A stretch of 64,000 nucleotides of DNA from Phycisphaerales bacterium (GTDB lineage Bacteria; Planctomycetota; Phycisphaerae; Phycisphaerales; UBA1924): contig JADLFE010000013.1 in NCBI GenBank assembly GCA_020845755.1, forward strand, positions 1 to 64,000, in the 5' to 3' direction. The translations under genes and the position numbers were made by a program. Below are positions 21,207 through 29,992 of the stretch, one piece after another. Every line of letters begins with the position of its first letter. Position 1 is the stretch's first letter. The notes beneath the pieces are model-generated. The model saw only the letters and a program-made list of their open reading frames with translations, was not told where the DNA came from and did not search any database.

Positions 21207-22517
21207 ATGAGTCTCATCATCGAACCCGGACTTGAAATCTCGGACGCCCAGATCGAAGAGAAGATCGGGCACCTCACGCACGAGCGAGCCGAGTGCGTCA
21301 CCGAGGCGAGGAGCATCCTGGCGAAGGCGGAGCGTGAGAAGCGCGACCTCTCCATCGACGAGGAGGCCCGGTCGAGCAATTTGCTCGATGCCGCCGAGCG
21401 GCTCGCCGAGCAGATCGCGAAGTATCGCAGAAGTTTGGGCGGGTCCGTGCAAGGCAAGAGCGAGCTTGTCGGCTCGAACGGCCCCGAGGCCCGATCGTTC
21501 CAGCCGGGCGAGTTCCGCGCGCTCGCGAAGGACGAGTCATTCCGCGAGCATCTCATCGGCACGGGTGAGGTTGCCGAGCGGCGTGGGCGTCCGCTCTCCC
21601 TCGGGAAGACCATCGTCGGGCTCGTCACCGGCAGGTGGGACGGCGCGGCGGACGAACGCCGCGCGCTCTCGGGGTCGTCCGATGTGGCGGGCGGGTACTT
21701 GCTCGGCGAGGAGTTGTCCTCGCTTTGGATCGACAAGGCGCGAGCGGCGTCGGTCATGGTCCGCGCTGGCGTCAAGGTCGTGCCGATGCGAACGGCGTCG
21801 CTCGCCATGCTCCGTGTGACGGGCGATCCGACTCCGTCGTGGAGAATCGAAGGGAGCCCGATCGCCACCTCCGAACCCACGTTCGGGTCCGCCACGCTCA
21901 ACGCGCGGTCCCTCGCGGTCGCGGTGCCGATCTCCAAGGAACTCCTCGCGGACGCGGCGAACGCGGCGGACATCGTCGAGTCGGTTCTCGTCTCCGCGAT
22001 GGCGCTGGAGTTCGACCGCGCGGTTCTCGACGGCGACGGCGTGGTGAAGCCCAAGGGCATCCGCAACACGACGGGCGTCGGGACGCTCGCCGTCTCGGGG
22101 GCGGCGTCCACGCTCAAGTTCGCGGAGGCGATCGGCACGGTCCTCCAGCAGAACGAGACGCCGAACGGGATCGTTCTCCACCCGAGGACGTACTCCGCCG
22201 CGATCGACCGCGCGGTCGATTCGACGAATCAACCCTTGCGGCTCCCGCCCTCGTTGGAGCGGATGCCGTTCTACCAGACGACGAGCGTGCCGACGAACCT
22301 CGGCGGCGGGACCGACACCGCCCCGGTCGTCGGCGACTTCTCTCAGGTCGTCGTCGGGCTCAGGCAGAACGTCGAGATCGCGATCTCGACGCAGGGCTCC
22401 ACGTCCGACGGGCGCGGGTTCCCGAGGAACGAGGCGATCATCGTCGCGATCCTCCGGGCCGACTCGATGCTCATCCGCGAGAAGGCGTTCTGCGTGATGA
22501 CGGGCGTCACGAACTGA
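21207..22517 (+). CDS. HK97-type phage major capsid protein
   Basis: The 436-residue product has the HK97-family layout. An N-terminal coiled-coil delta/scaffold-like domain occupies about residues 1-85 (IEEKIGHLTHERAECVTEARSIL). A linker follows, then the capsid core from ALSGSSDVAGGYLLGEELSSLWIDKARAASVMVRAG, with SLAVAVPISKELLADA, EFDRAVLDGDG and the P-domain/A-domain end segment. No separate capsid protease gene is visible. It supplies the shell, so the element may make its own, possibly small, capsids. Confidence 0.9.
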   Translation: MSLIIEPGLEISDAQIEEKIGHLTHERAECVTEARSILAKAEREKRDLSIDEEARSSNLLDAAERLAEQIAKYRRSLGGSVQGKSELVGSNGPEARSFQPGEFRALAKDESFREHLIGTGEVAERRGRPLSLGKTIVGLVTGRWDGAADERRALSGSSDVAGGYLLGEELSSLWIDKARAASVMVRAGVKVVPMRTASLAMLRVTGDPTPSWRIEGSPIATSEPTFGSATLNARSLAVAVPISKELLADAANAADIVESVLVSAMALEFDRAVLDGDGVVKPKGIRNTTGVGTLAVSGAASTLKFAEAIGTVLQQNETPNGIVLHPRTYSAAIDRAVDSTNQPLRLPPSLERMPFYQTTSVPTNLGGGTDTAPVVGDFSQVVVGLRQNVEIAISTQGSTSDGRGFPRNEAIIVAILRADSMLIREKAFCVMTGVTN

Positions 22518-22563
22518 GGTCGCCGCGAGGTTATCGCATTTCCGTCGCGGCGTCTCCCTTGGG

Positions 22564-22585
22564 GCGGCGGGTGAAAGCCCGCCGC
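22564..22585 (+). promoter_or_regulatory. hairpin after the capsid gene
   Basis: GCGGCGGG and CCCGCCGC form a perfect 8-pair stem with a 6-nt loop, but no T-run follows. It may protect the 3' end of the mRNA or act as a weak terminator. Confidence 0.4.
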
Positions 22586-22595
22586 GCCGGGTTCA

Positions 22596-22826
22596 ATGTT
22601 GAAGGCTCGCTCATCTCGACGCCCGCGCCGTCGCGGCCTGAAACCCGGCGACGTGGTCCGGCTTCCGCGCCGGTTCATCGACGCGGTTCTCCGTTCGGGG
22701 TCCGACGATCGCGCGATCGTCCGCGAGGTCCACGCGCGGGCGATCTACGTCCAGTCCGTCGCCAACCCGGTGGCGGCGTGGTACGTCCCGAGAACGAGGA
22801 TCCCGGCGGTGGGACGAATCAAATGA
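22596..22826 (+). CDS. small basic protein of the satellite element
   Basis: The product has 76 residues with an Arg-rich N-terminus and a small SH3-like-looking core (LKPGDVVRLPRRFIDAVL, then DDRAIVREVHARAIYVQSV). No family is recognised. It may be a minor capsid or DNA-binding accessory protein. Confidence 0.5.
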   Translation: MLKARSSRRPRRRGLKPGDVVRLPRRFIDAVLRSGSDDRAIVREVHARAIYVQSVANPVAAWYVPRTRIPAVGRIK

Positions 22827-22888
22827 AGCAACCAGGCGGCTCCCCTTCCGAAGTAGTATCCTTTGTACCATTCGAAAGGGGATTCAAC

Positions 22889-23758
22889 ATGCCCGTGTCG
22901 ATCAAGGCTCACTGTTTCTGGGTTCAGCCTATTGAGGGGACTTCCGAAGACCTCAAAGCCTGCGTCAAGAAGTTTGCGGATGACGGGAAGGACGTCGAGT
23001 TCACCCACGGCCCGCACATGTATCGCGTGTCGGAGTCTCAGTGGACGACGACCGGAGCATTCAGTGCGACGGTATTCAAACTCCGTCACAACGACCTCCC
23101 CGCCGCAGTCAGTGACGCCGGTGTGGACGACCTTCCGATCGACGACGAGACCGACCTCGGTGAGCCGATGGTCTTCGTCTACTACCCGGCGCTGTCCGCC
23201 GCGATTGTCCACTACTCGCACAACGGACCCCGGCATTCGGTGATCGCGCCCTTTCTGAACCAAATCGGGCATGCAGGCGCGATCGTCGTCCAGCCGATCA
23301 TCGTCCGGGACATGATGCAGCGCCTACAGGACGCGAAGTTCTTCCGTGCGATCAGGTTCACCCTCCGAGGGGTGCAGGGTAACAATCAACTCCCGAAGCT
23401 CGGTTCCGCTGTGGCACGCAGTGTCGAGATTGCCGATGAATTATCCGGCGTGAACGTCACGGTCGAAGTGACGATGGGGCACGCGAGGGGTTCATTGGGA
23501 GTCGGGAAGTTGAGGGAGGTCGCGCGGAAGTTGGCCCACCTCGGAGATCACGAGGTCTCGACGCTTCAAGTGGATGCGGCTCCCGACGACGAGGGTACAG
23601 TCGAAATGCTGGACTTGCTCAGAGCGAAGGTCGGAGCCGAATTGGAGATCGCCGATCGAAACCGCTACATGGACCGCACGGATTGCCGGGCGAAACTGAT
23701 CTCCGCGTTCGGGCAGCGAAAGAAAGAGATCGAACAGCAGTTGAAGGACAATAACTGA
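22889..23758 (+). CDS. hypothetical soluble protein of a two-gene cargo module
   Basis: The 289-residue product has no family that I can name with confidence. The middle (MVFVYYPALSAAIVHYSHNGPRHSVIAPFLNQ), then VRDMMQRLQDAKFFRAIRFTLRG and a charged C-terminal helix, gives the impression of a sensor or nucleic-acid-binding protein. The gene has GAAAGGGG upstream and is followed, overlapping or nearly so, by a gene for a four-helix membrane protein. The size, order and topology recall the RexA-RexB and Kiwa types of phage-exclusion pairs, but I see no sequence motif that proves homology. Confidence 0.65.
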   Translation: MPVSIKAHCFWVQPIEGTSEDLKACVKKFADDGKDVEFTHGPHMYRVSESQWTTTGAFSATVFKLRHNDLPAAVSDAGVDDLPIDDETDLGEPMVFVYYPALSAAIVHYSHNGPRHSVIAPFLNQIGHAGAIVVQPIIVRDMMQRLQDAKFFRAIRFTLRGVQGNNQLPKLGSAVARSVEIADELSGVNVTVEVTMGHARGSLGVGKLREVARKLAHLGDHEVSTLQVDAAPDDEGTVEMLDLLRAKVGAELEIADRNRYMDRTDCRAKLISAFGQRKKEIEQQLKDNN

Positions 23759-23759
23759 C

Positions 23760-24305
23760 GTGACGGACCACTTACCGCCCCCCAACCTGTTGGAACGAAT
23801 CAGTCGGCTCCGCCGGTGGTATCGCGGCTCGGTGCTGCGCGGGTACATCGAGCGATGGCACCCTTTCGCGCTCGGAGTAGTGGCCGGGGTGCTGGGATGG
23901 AAGGCCGGACTCACCGACGCCAACGTCCGGGCCCTTCTCGACAAGGTGCTCTCCGACGCGGTCTCCGTCGCGGCGGTTTTCGCGGGGTTCCAAGCGACGG
24001 CACAATCGGTGATGATGTCGCTGATCGAGTCTCCGGCGTGGGCTTTCTTGAAGAAGGTCAAGCACGACCGGGTACTCGTTAGTTACCACTGGACCGCGAT
24101 ATGGACGCTTCTCGCTTTCGTGGGCGTGTCCCTCGGGTTCTTGGCGCTCGATGCCATCGGCTACGATGTCACGAAGTGGATGCATCTCGTCCCCGCGATC
24201 CTCGCGTTGCTCATCGTTTGGGGAGCGGCGGCGAACATTCGGATCATCCGGTTGATGGCGGACCTTCTCCGCAACAAGGACGAAATCGCGAAGCGAGTCG
24301 CGTAG
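23760..24305 (+). CDS. small membrane protein of the two-gene cargo module
   Basis: The 181-residue product begins at a GTG two bases after the stop of the upstream gene, so the two are translationally coupled. It has about four hydrophobic segments: HPFALGVVAGVLGW, VSVAAVFAGFQATAQSV, WTLLAFVGVSLGFLALDAIGY and LVPAILALLIVWGAAA. No family is recognised. Together with the upstream soluble protein it may form a membrane-linked exclusion system; this is inferred from layout. Confidence 0.65.
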   Translation: MTDHLPPPNLLERISRLRRWYRGSVLRGYIERWHPFALGVVAGVLGWKAGLTDANVRALLDKVLSDAVSVAAVFAGFQATAQSVMMSLIESPAWAFLKKVKHDRVLVSYHWTAIWTLLAFVGVSLGFLALDAIGYDVTKWMHLVPAILALLIVWGAAANIRIIRLMADLLRNKDEIAKRVA

Positions 24306-24485
24306 TTCCGCCAGCGTGGATCACGATTGACCGTCGAACATCGCGTGCGCATCACCCATGCCGGTTATAGACCGGATTGATAGCGACGAGGTCGTCCATT
24401 CCCCCTCGCGGCGTGTGTCCACGGAGGTTGCCCGTTGCGAGTTCCCCGTCTTGGGAAGTCGGTCGCCGTCCAAAACCAGCGACCG

Positions 24486-24532
24486 TTTTCGTGCGGTACA
24501 AAGTCGATCTACTACAACTGATCGCACGAAAA
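24486..24532. promoter_or_regulatory. inverted repeat and arm-type motif near attR
   Basis: TTTTCGTGCG (24486-24495) and CGCACGAAAA (24523-24532) form a 10-bp inverted repeat with a 27-nt spacer that contains ACTACAAC (24511-24518), also found in the repeat upstream of the integrase. These may be recombination arm sites. The rest of 24306-24628 shows no gene. Confidence 0.45.
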
Positions 24533-24628
24533 CGCACGGGTTTTGCACATATTCGCAAAACGCTCCGAAGTGTGCTATCTTTCTGCGCCCGAGGGGCTTG
24601 CGGCATGTCGGACGGAGGACTTTGGGGG

Positions 24629-24672
24629 CGTTCGGGACGAAGAGGTCGTAGGTTCAAATCCTATCACCCCGA
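24629..24672 (+). repeat. attR of the satellite / left end of the second element
   Basis: It is an exact 44-bp copy of the tRNA-Pro 3' half. It also supplies the last codons and stop codon of the serine recombinase on the minus strand. Confidence 0.93.
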
Positions 24673-26144
24673 CTTGTTTCAGAGTAAAGCCCTTCGATGA
24701 GCACATCGAAGGGCTTTCTCGTTGAAAACACGGCACTTGCGCCATCGAGGGTGCAGTTCAAACAGACGATTTCGAGGATTCGCCGCTTTGTGGCGTAATC
24801 AGCAGAAACCCACGTGTTTTGCAGTGTTTGCGAGAGTTCAAACACCTTGGCCGCGAGTTCGGCCGTTTCGTCGTGGGAGCGGTCCAGAACGTCCAGTTGA
24901 AGCTTGATGGACGCCAACCGGTCCCGGAGTTCCGTGTGCTTCCGGGCAAAGGTGTCCTGATCCACGTCATCGCCGAGCCGCAGGTTAAGCAGGCGATCCT
25001 GCTGGGCCACCAGGAGCGAGGATTGCCGCAGGAGTTCCTCCCGCTGGGCCCGGGCGTCTGATTGGGCGTCCCGCGTCTGTGACGCCAGGACGGCCCGGAA
25101 CCAGTCCCGAATCTCGGGGTCTTCGATCCTCATCCGCCCAAAGAGCGTTAAGACTTGCCGGTCAAGCTCGGCCTCTGTGACTCGGACGCGGGGATGTCCC
25201 GGAGCGGTATACCCGCTGCACCGGTAGTAGACATAGTGCTGCTCGCCGGACTTCGTCCGCTTCGTTTTCCGCTCGCCGGTAATCGCCCGCCCGCAGTGTG
25301 CGCAGGAGATCACATCGCCGGCGTAGGTCATTTGGTGGGCGTGATACACCTTGTCGCCCAAGAGAGCCTGAACCCTGTCCCACGTCACACGATCGATCAG
25401 CGGCTTCTGCTGGCCGGGATACCACTGCCCCTTGAATGGAATCTCTCCGATGTAAGAGCGGTCCGTAAGCATCGCGTGCAGCTTGCTCCGGGTGAACCGG
25501 GGAGAGTCCGAGCGGTACTCCACGCCGTCAGCATGGAGCCGATCCCGGAGAGCATCCAGCGTGAGCGGTTCGTAGGCGTAGAGATGGAACACCCGGCGAA
25601 CAATTTCGGCCGCGGCGGAATCCACTTCTGTGACGCAGCGGCCGTCCTTGCGGACGTTGCGATAGCCGTAGGGCGCCTTGCCGACAAACCACCCCTCTTG
25701 AACCCGGCGAGCCAAGCCCTCTTTCACATCGACGGATTGCTGCTCGGTGTAGAAGCTCGCCATGTTTGCGAGTGTCCGTCGCATCATGCGGCCGGCCGGG
25801 TTGTTCTCCGTCGGCTGAGACACGGACACAAACGCGAGCCCGTACTCGCTCTCCAACCGTTCGAGTTCCACATAGTCAAAGAGATTGCGGGCGGCACGAT
25901 CGACCTTGTAGAACAAAAGAGCGTCGAGTTCCTCCGCGTTCTTCTTCGCGTAGGCGATCAGTTCCTTGTAGGTCTTTCGCTCGTCGCTCTTGCTCGCGGT
26001 TTCCGCGATGCGGAAGAAGCGAACAATCTCGCCGCCGGCGGAGACGGCGTACCGCTTGAGAGCGTCCTCTTGGACCGCGAGCGAAAAGCCCTCTCGCTCT
26101 TGTTCTCGACTGCTCACCCGTGCCAATCCGACGAAGCGTTTCAT
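24654..26144 (-). CDS. large serine recombinase
   Basis: The 496-residue product has an N-terminal resolvase domain with the nucleophile Ser11 in ARVSSREQEREGFS, and downstream FYKVDRAARN and RMMRRTLANMASFYTEQQS. A recombinase domain follows (GKAPYGYRNV), then a zinc ribbon (CAHCGRAITGE then YYRCSG) and a long coiled-coil C-terminus. It catalyses site-specific integration and excision. The last residues (SRGDRI) and the stop are encoded by the antisense strand of the tRNA copy, as in other elements that insert at tRNA 3' ends. It is the last gene of a long minus-strand gene string that includes ParB and the coupling ATPase. Confidence 0.93.
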   Translation of the reverse strand: MKRFVGLARVSSREQEREGFSLAVQEDALKRYAVSAGGEIVRFFRIAETASKSDERKTYKELIAYAKKNAEELDALLFYKVDRAARNLFDYVELERLESEYGLAFVSVSQPTENNPAGRMMRRTLANMASFYTEQQSVDVKEGLARRVQEGWFVGKAPYGYRNVRKDGRCVTEVDSAAAEIVRRVFHLYAYEPLTLDALRDRLHADGVEYRSDSPRFTRSKLHAMLTDRSYIGEIPFKGQWYPGQQKPLIDRVTWDRVQALLGDKVYHAHQMTYAGDVISCAHCGRAITGERKTKRTKSGEQHYVYYRCSGYTAPGHPRVRVTEAELDRQVLTLFGRMRIEDPEIRDWFRAVLASQTRDAQSDARAQREELLRQSSLLVAQQDRLLNLRLGDDVDQDTFARKHTELRDRLASIKLQLDVLDRSHDETAELAAKVFELSQTLQNTWVSADYATKRRILEIVCLNCTLDGASAVFSTRKPFDVLIEGLYSETSRGDRI

Positions 26145-26148
26145 GGTG

Positions 26149-26361
26149 TCACTCCCGCGACAGGACGCCGAACAACTGCCCCGCGTTGAGGACAATTGTA
26201 ACGGCATCCTGGATCGAGAGAGGCTGTGTGTAGTGCTTCTGCCACACTTTGAGCGTCAGTCGCAACAGATCGACCGTGATCCAATCCGGCGTGCCGGGCG
26301 GTACAGCCACCGGCTCGGTAGGAGCAGTTGGAGCGTCGGTCTTTGGCGCGTGACGTTGCAT
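26149..26361 (-). CDS. small hypothetical protein upstream of the recombinase
   Basis: The 70-residue product has a Pro/Thr-rich N-terminus and a conserved-looking helical end (WITVDLLRLTLKVWQKHYTQPLSIQDAVTIVLNAGQL). The stop lies 5 bases before the recombinase start, so they are co-transcribed. It might be a recombination directionality or accessory factor, but nothing in the sequence shows this. Confidence 0.6.
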   Translation of the reverse strand: MQRHAPKTDAPTAPTEPVAVPPGTPDWITVDLLRLTLKVWQKHYTQPLSIQDAVTIVLNAGQLFGVLSRE

Positions 26362-26371
26362 GACGAATGAC

Positions 26372-26704
26372 TCACCTTGATGCCCGGCGCACCATGCGCC
26401 GCTCCCCACCCGGCAGGACCGGGCGCGGCGTGATGACTTCGGTTGGCCCACTCGGGAGGGCATCCCGCGTGTCGATCACCTCGATGCACCGGATGTCCGG
26501 CTCGGGCCCTGGCTTTCGGAGGAGCACACGCACGGTCGGCTGATCTTCAACTGGATCCGCTTCGTTGAGGAGGGGGGGCACCTTGTCAAGCCGTGGCGTG
26601 ACCAGAATCGCCCAGATGAGCCTCCAGGCGAGCGCGCCGCATACAACTATGAACAGGGCTTGCAACGCGTCCGTGCGAAGCAGGGATATCGCGAGGGTTG
26701 TCAT
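26372..26704 (-). CDS. small single-pass membrane protein
   Basis: The 110-residue product has one N-terminal hydrophobic segment (ALFIVVCGALAWRLIWAILV) and a soluble Pro-rich tail. The family is unknown. It is part of the minus-strand operon between the coupling ATPase and the recombinase. Confidence 0.6.
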   Translation of the reverse strand: MTTLAISLLRTDALQALFIVVCGALAWRLIWAILVTPRLDKVPPLLNEADPVEDQPTVRVLLRKPGPEPDIRCIEVIDTRDALPSGPTEVITPRPVLPGGERRMVRRASR

Positions 26705-26710
26705 GGCCGA

Positions 26711-27016
26711 TCACTCCCTTTCCATATCGCGTGTGTCACGCAGCGCCTCTGGTTCTGGCAAGCTCTGCTCCTGTACCTTCGCAAGGTGCGAGTCCAGTTG
26801 AGACGGGGCCAAGTCATTCCGAGACACCTCTGGTCCAGACTCGCCTTTCAGTCCCTCCACCACCATGCTCGGCGGTTTCGTGCCCACCATCCCGTACTCG
26901 GGATGCTGCGCCACCGTTCCCGGCCCGTAGAAGGCGGCACCAAGCTCGTGAAGGCCCTGCCGGAAATAGGCACCGAGCACTTCTTTGCTGCGACTGAGAT
27001 TTTCACGCACGTCCAT
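26711..27016 (-). CDS. hypothetical protein
   Basis: The product has about 101 residues, starting MDVRENLSRSKEVLGAYFRQ; the N-terminal half carries LHELGAAFYGPGTVAQHPEYGMVG. The C-terminal third is charged and probably disordered. It belongs to the same operon as its neighbours, and its spacing to the next genes is only a few bases. The family is not recognised. Confidence 0.6.
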   Translation of the reverse strand: MDVRENLSRSKEVLGAYFRQGLHELGAAFYGPGTVAQHPEYGMVGTKPPSMVVEGLKGESGPEVSRNDLAPSQLDSHLAKVQEQSLPEPEALRDTRDMERE

Positions 27017-27028
27017 AACCAACTCCCT

Positions 27029-27625
27029 TCATCGCCGCGATTGATTCCGCTGCATCTCGCGGAAACGCTCCGCGATGGACTGCTGCTCGATCAGCGCGTC
27101 GTTCAGTTCCATCACCCGGGCTCGCTCGACCGAATCGATTGTCGATTGAGCCAGCACAAGGCCGACGGTTGCGATCAGCACAAAGCTGCCCAGCGGCTCG
27201 CTCAGGTACATGAGGAGAATGCCCATGATGAAGCAGAAGCCGGGTTCGACCTTGGCCTTTACCTTTGCTTCGGCCATCCGTGGGAACCACCGCGACAGCC
27301 GCGAGATTCCATTGCTGCGAGAATGCACGTTTGTGCCGTCCCTGAGCATCCGGCCGCTCTCGGCTCGCGCGCGTGCAAACATGAGCAGGACGTATATCCA
27401 GAATCCGGTAAGCGGCGTTGAGCTCTTGTCGGGCCAGAAGGCCATCCATAGCGGCATCAGGGCGAGCGCCGCGAGAGCCGCAAATCCGAAGTACTTCGGC
27501 CCGAAATCAGTGCGAAGGCATGCTTCCAGCGGGCTCGCGAACATCCGGGCCACGAACACAAGGATGCGTCCGGCTTTCAGCGAGTCCTGCATGATTCCGC
27601 CGCCGTTGGGGTTGCTTGATGTCAT
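27029..27625 (-). CDS. multi-pass membrane protein of the mobilisation operon
   Basis: The 198-residue product has hydrophobic segments at FAALAALALMPLWMAFW, LTGFWIYVLLMFA, FCFIMGILLMYL and SFVLIATVGLVLA, so about four helices, and a basic soluble loop. No family is recognised. Its place right after the VirD4-like ATPase gene suggests a membrane partner of that ATPase, perhaps in DNA transfer. Confidence 0.65.
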   Translation of the reverse strand: MTSSNPNGGGIMQDSLKAGRILVFVARMFASPLEACLRTDFGPKYFGFAALAALALMPLWMAFWPDKSSTPLTGFWIYVLLMFARARAESGRMLRDGTNVHSRSNGISRLSRWFPRMAEAKVKAKVEPGFCFIMGILLMYLSEPLGSFVLIATVGLVLAQSTIDSVERARVMELNDALIEQQSIAERFREMQRNQSRR

Positions 27626-27703
27626 GGTGAGATTCCTTGACGTTGGGTCGATCCGGTCCTTGGCCCGGCGCGCCTTTCGTGGATTCGCTCCGGATATCTG
27701 TCG

Positions 27704-29173
27704 CTAACGCTTCTGCGTAAGTTGAACGGGCAGCCACGTGCGCCCGTTGGGGAACCGTCGCCCGCCCTGATAGACGATCGCCTCGGTCATCCAGTGCGGT
27801 GGGCCACCCTTGGCGAGCGAGTTGAGGTCACCGGCCTGGAGTTCAAACTCGTAGATTTCGGAGAAGCCGGATGACGCCCCGCTCTCTCCGCCGCCGAACA
27901 ACGACGCGAGCCCGTCACCGTCCCGCGAGGAGTTGCCGCTCATGACGAACTGCCGTGAACGCCCGATCACCTCTTGGGTGTACTGAATGGTCCGAATGTC
28001 CGTCTGCTGGTGGTAGATTTGCGTTTGGAGGTTGCCGAGCAGAGTGTGGACCTTGGGCTCGGCTTGCGAGCCGAACGCATCGAGATACGTCGAAATGGAC
28101 TGCGTCGCGTAGACGACCGCCGTGCGCGTGCTTCGCGCCGTGGTCTGAAACGTCTGATCGGCGTCCACGACCAGCAGGTGTGACTCGTCCGCGACGATGA
28201 ACGTCGGCCGTGGATTCGCGGCCACGTCGCGCCGACTGTGGGCACGCTGCCAGCAGAACTTCAGGATGACCTGGATGAGCTGTCCAACGTCCCGATACAC
28301 CAGGACCGGGAAGTCCGCGATCACGATCGCTCCGTCGTAGCACATCGCCGGAGAAATGTTCGGTGTCGGTGACGAGAGCATGTCCCGTGCCGCACCGCGG
28401 CTGAGCAGATCGGTCGCGGACGTGAGCGTGCTCTGGACCACGCTCCGCGTGCGGGAACTTAGCGAGGGCCACTCATTCAGGAAGTAGGTCAGGGCCAGAT
28501 CGAAGTCCGCACGTTGACTCTCGTTCTTTGAAGCCTTGTCCGCCGCCTGAAGGCACTGGAAGCAGAACGAACCGCGCTGCCATTCGAGGCTTTGCACATG
28601 CTCGGGCGAAGCCGGCGCCGATGTGATGAGCCGGTGCAGGTCCGGCACCGTAACCCGTTCGCGGCCGAGCACGAGTGCAAGCAGGCCGTTGCGGGCCAGG
28701 CGGGTGCCCTCCAATCGGAAGTAACGCTCACTATCGCGACCGCCGCCGTTCTTTCCGTCCCCAAGTTCGGTGACGGTCATCAGTAAGGCGGTGAGGTTTT
28801 CGACGAGCCCGACAGCGCCGCCGTCGCCTCTTAGTTCGGCATCCACGAAGTTGTACCGAAGCTGATTGTCGGGCGAGAAGACCAGGAGATCGTTCATCCG
28901 CCCGGCGTCACGCACATACCCGGTGTAGGTTGCGGCGTCCTCTCGTTTCGCAGTGAGAAATAGGCCACCGAAGCCGGCTTGGAGAAAAGCGCGGCAGATC
29001 GCGGACAGTGAGCCGGTCGTCTTGCCCGATCCTGTGCTTCCGAAGATTTGCGTGCCCTGGCAGGCATCGCCGATCGTCCATGGCGCACCGTCGGTCCACT
29101 GAAGCAGAGGCGACGCCAAATCCCACTTGCCGATTGGCGCAGCCTTTTGTTTGCTCTTGAATAGCCAGCCCAT
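27704..29173 (-). CDS. VirD4/TraD-type coupling ATPase
   Basis: The 489-residue product has Walker A GSTGSGKT near residue 46, FLTAKREDAATY shortly after, and Walker B PTFIVADESHLLV, then QSISTYLDAFG and LLGNLQTQIYHQQTD. This is the pattern of TraD/VirD4/TraM-recognition coupling proteins that bring the relaxase-DNA complex to a secretion channel. Unlike classical VirD4 it lacks N-terminal membrane helices; the neighbouring membrane proteins may supply the anchor. It lies just downstream of ParB. Confidence 0.85.
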   Translation of the reverse strand: MGWLFKSKQKAAPIGKWDLASPLLQWTDGAPWTIGDACQGTQIFGSTGSGKTTGSLSAICRAFLQAGFGGLFLTAKREDAATYTGYVRDAGRMNDLLVFSPDNQLRYNFVDAELRGDGGAVGLVENLTALLMTVTELGDGKNGGGRDSERYFRLEGTRLARNGLLALVLGRERVTVPDLHRLITSAPASPEHVQSLEWQRGSFCFQCLQAADKASKNESQRADFDLALTYFLNEWPSLSSRTRSVVQSTLTSATDLLSRGAARDMLSSPTPNISPAMCYDGAIVIADFPVLVYRDVGQLIQVILKFCWQRAHSRRDVAANPRPTFIVADESHLLVVDADQTFQTTARSTRTAVVYATQSISTYLDAFGSQAEPKVHTLLGNLQTQIYHQQTDIRTIQYTQEVIGRSRQFVMSGNSSRDGDGLASLFGGGESGASSGFSEIYEFELQAGDLNSLAKGGPPHWMTEAIVYQGGRRFPNGRTWLPVQLTQKR

Positions 29174-29185
29174 GGCGTTTCCTTT

Positions 29186-29992
29186 CTAGGTTGCCGCCTG
29201 GTCGCGTAGGGTCCGAACGAACGTTGTGAGCGAGAGTCCCTGTGCCTTGGACTTCCGCGCCCGCGACAACAACTGCTCCAGAGCCTCCATCAGGCTGTCG
29301 AGCGTGAGCCCCTTGCCGCCGACGGTGATCGACCGCCCGCCGCCCAGCAGAGCCGTGATCCGGTTCGGCCCGTCCTTTGCCTGAGCCTCAGCTCGTCGCA
29401 CCCGCTTCATCTTCCGGGTGAGTGCGTCGCGGGAGAGTTTGCCGCCGACGACTTCGGCCGCGAGTTCCGACTGACGAGCGGGATCTTCAACGCGAGCAAG
29501 GAGGTAGGCCGCGTCAGCTGGAATCTGGCCGCTGGCGACCTGCGTGCGGAGTGCTTCCGGCAGCTTGAGCACCGTGAGTGTCCTGGACACAGTTGCCGGC
29601 GATTGGCCGAGCCGCTTTGCAACCTCGTCAGCAGTCATCGAGCTCGCCTTCATCAGGCTGCGAATGGCCTCCGCCCGATCGATCGGCGACAGGTCTTCCC
29701 GCTGGAGGTTGCAGGCCAACTGCCGGAGGAGTACGTCGGCGATCATCATCGGGTCACTGACAATCAGGACAGGGACTTCCGTCATCCCGAGCCGGCTGCA
29801 CGCACGGTGCCGGCGCTCGCCATCAAGCACGACCAGAGCGTTTCCATCGCGACGGGCGATGAGCGGATGTTGCAAGCCAACCTCCCGGATGCTTGCCGCG
29901 AGTCCGTCTAGCGAAGCTTCATCGAAATGCCGCCTCACTTGGGGTGCCAGTGAGAGGCGCGCGAGAGGGATGGTTTCGAAGGCAGCGTTCAT
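29186..29992 (-). CDS. parB: ParB-family partition protein
   Basis: The 268-residue product has the ParB N-terminal nuclease-like/CTP-binding domain (SIREVGLQHPLIARR, then LDGERRHRACSRLG). A helix-turn-helix follows in MTADEVAKRLGQSPATVSRTLTVLKLPE, and then the ARVEDPARQSELAAEVV segment. It binds centromere-like sites and works with ParA. The cognate ParA gene is 7 kb away at 37435, and the two flank the relaxase region. Confidence 0.92.
   Translation of the reverse strand: MNAAFETIPLARLSLAPQVRRHFDEASLDGLAASIREVGLQHPLIARRDGNALVVLDGERRHRACSRLGMTEVPVLIVSDPMMIADVLLRQLACNLQREDLSPIDRAEAIRSLMKASSMTADEVAKRLGQSPATVSRTLTVLKLPEALRTQVASGQIPADAAYLLARVEDPARQSELAAEVVGGKLSRDALTRKMKRVRRAEAQAKDGPNRITALLGGGRSITVGGKGLTLDSLMEALEQLLSRARKSKAQGLSLTTFVRTLRDQAAT

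Noticed and set aside
22889-24305. Firm assignment as Kiwa or RexAB
   Set aside because: Only gene order, size and topology agree. I could not identify a diagnostic motif of either family.
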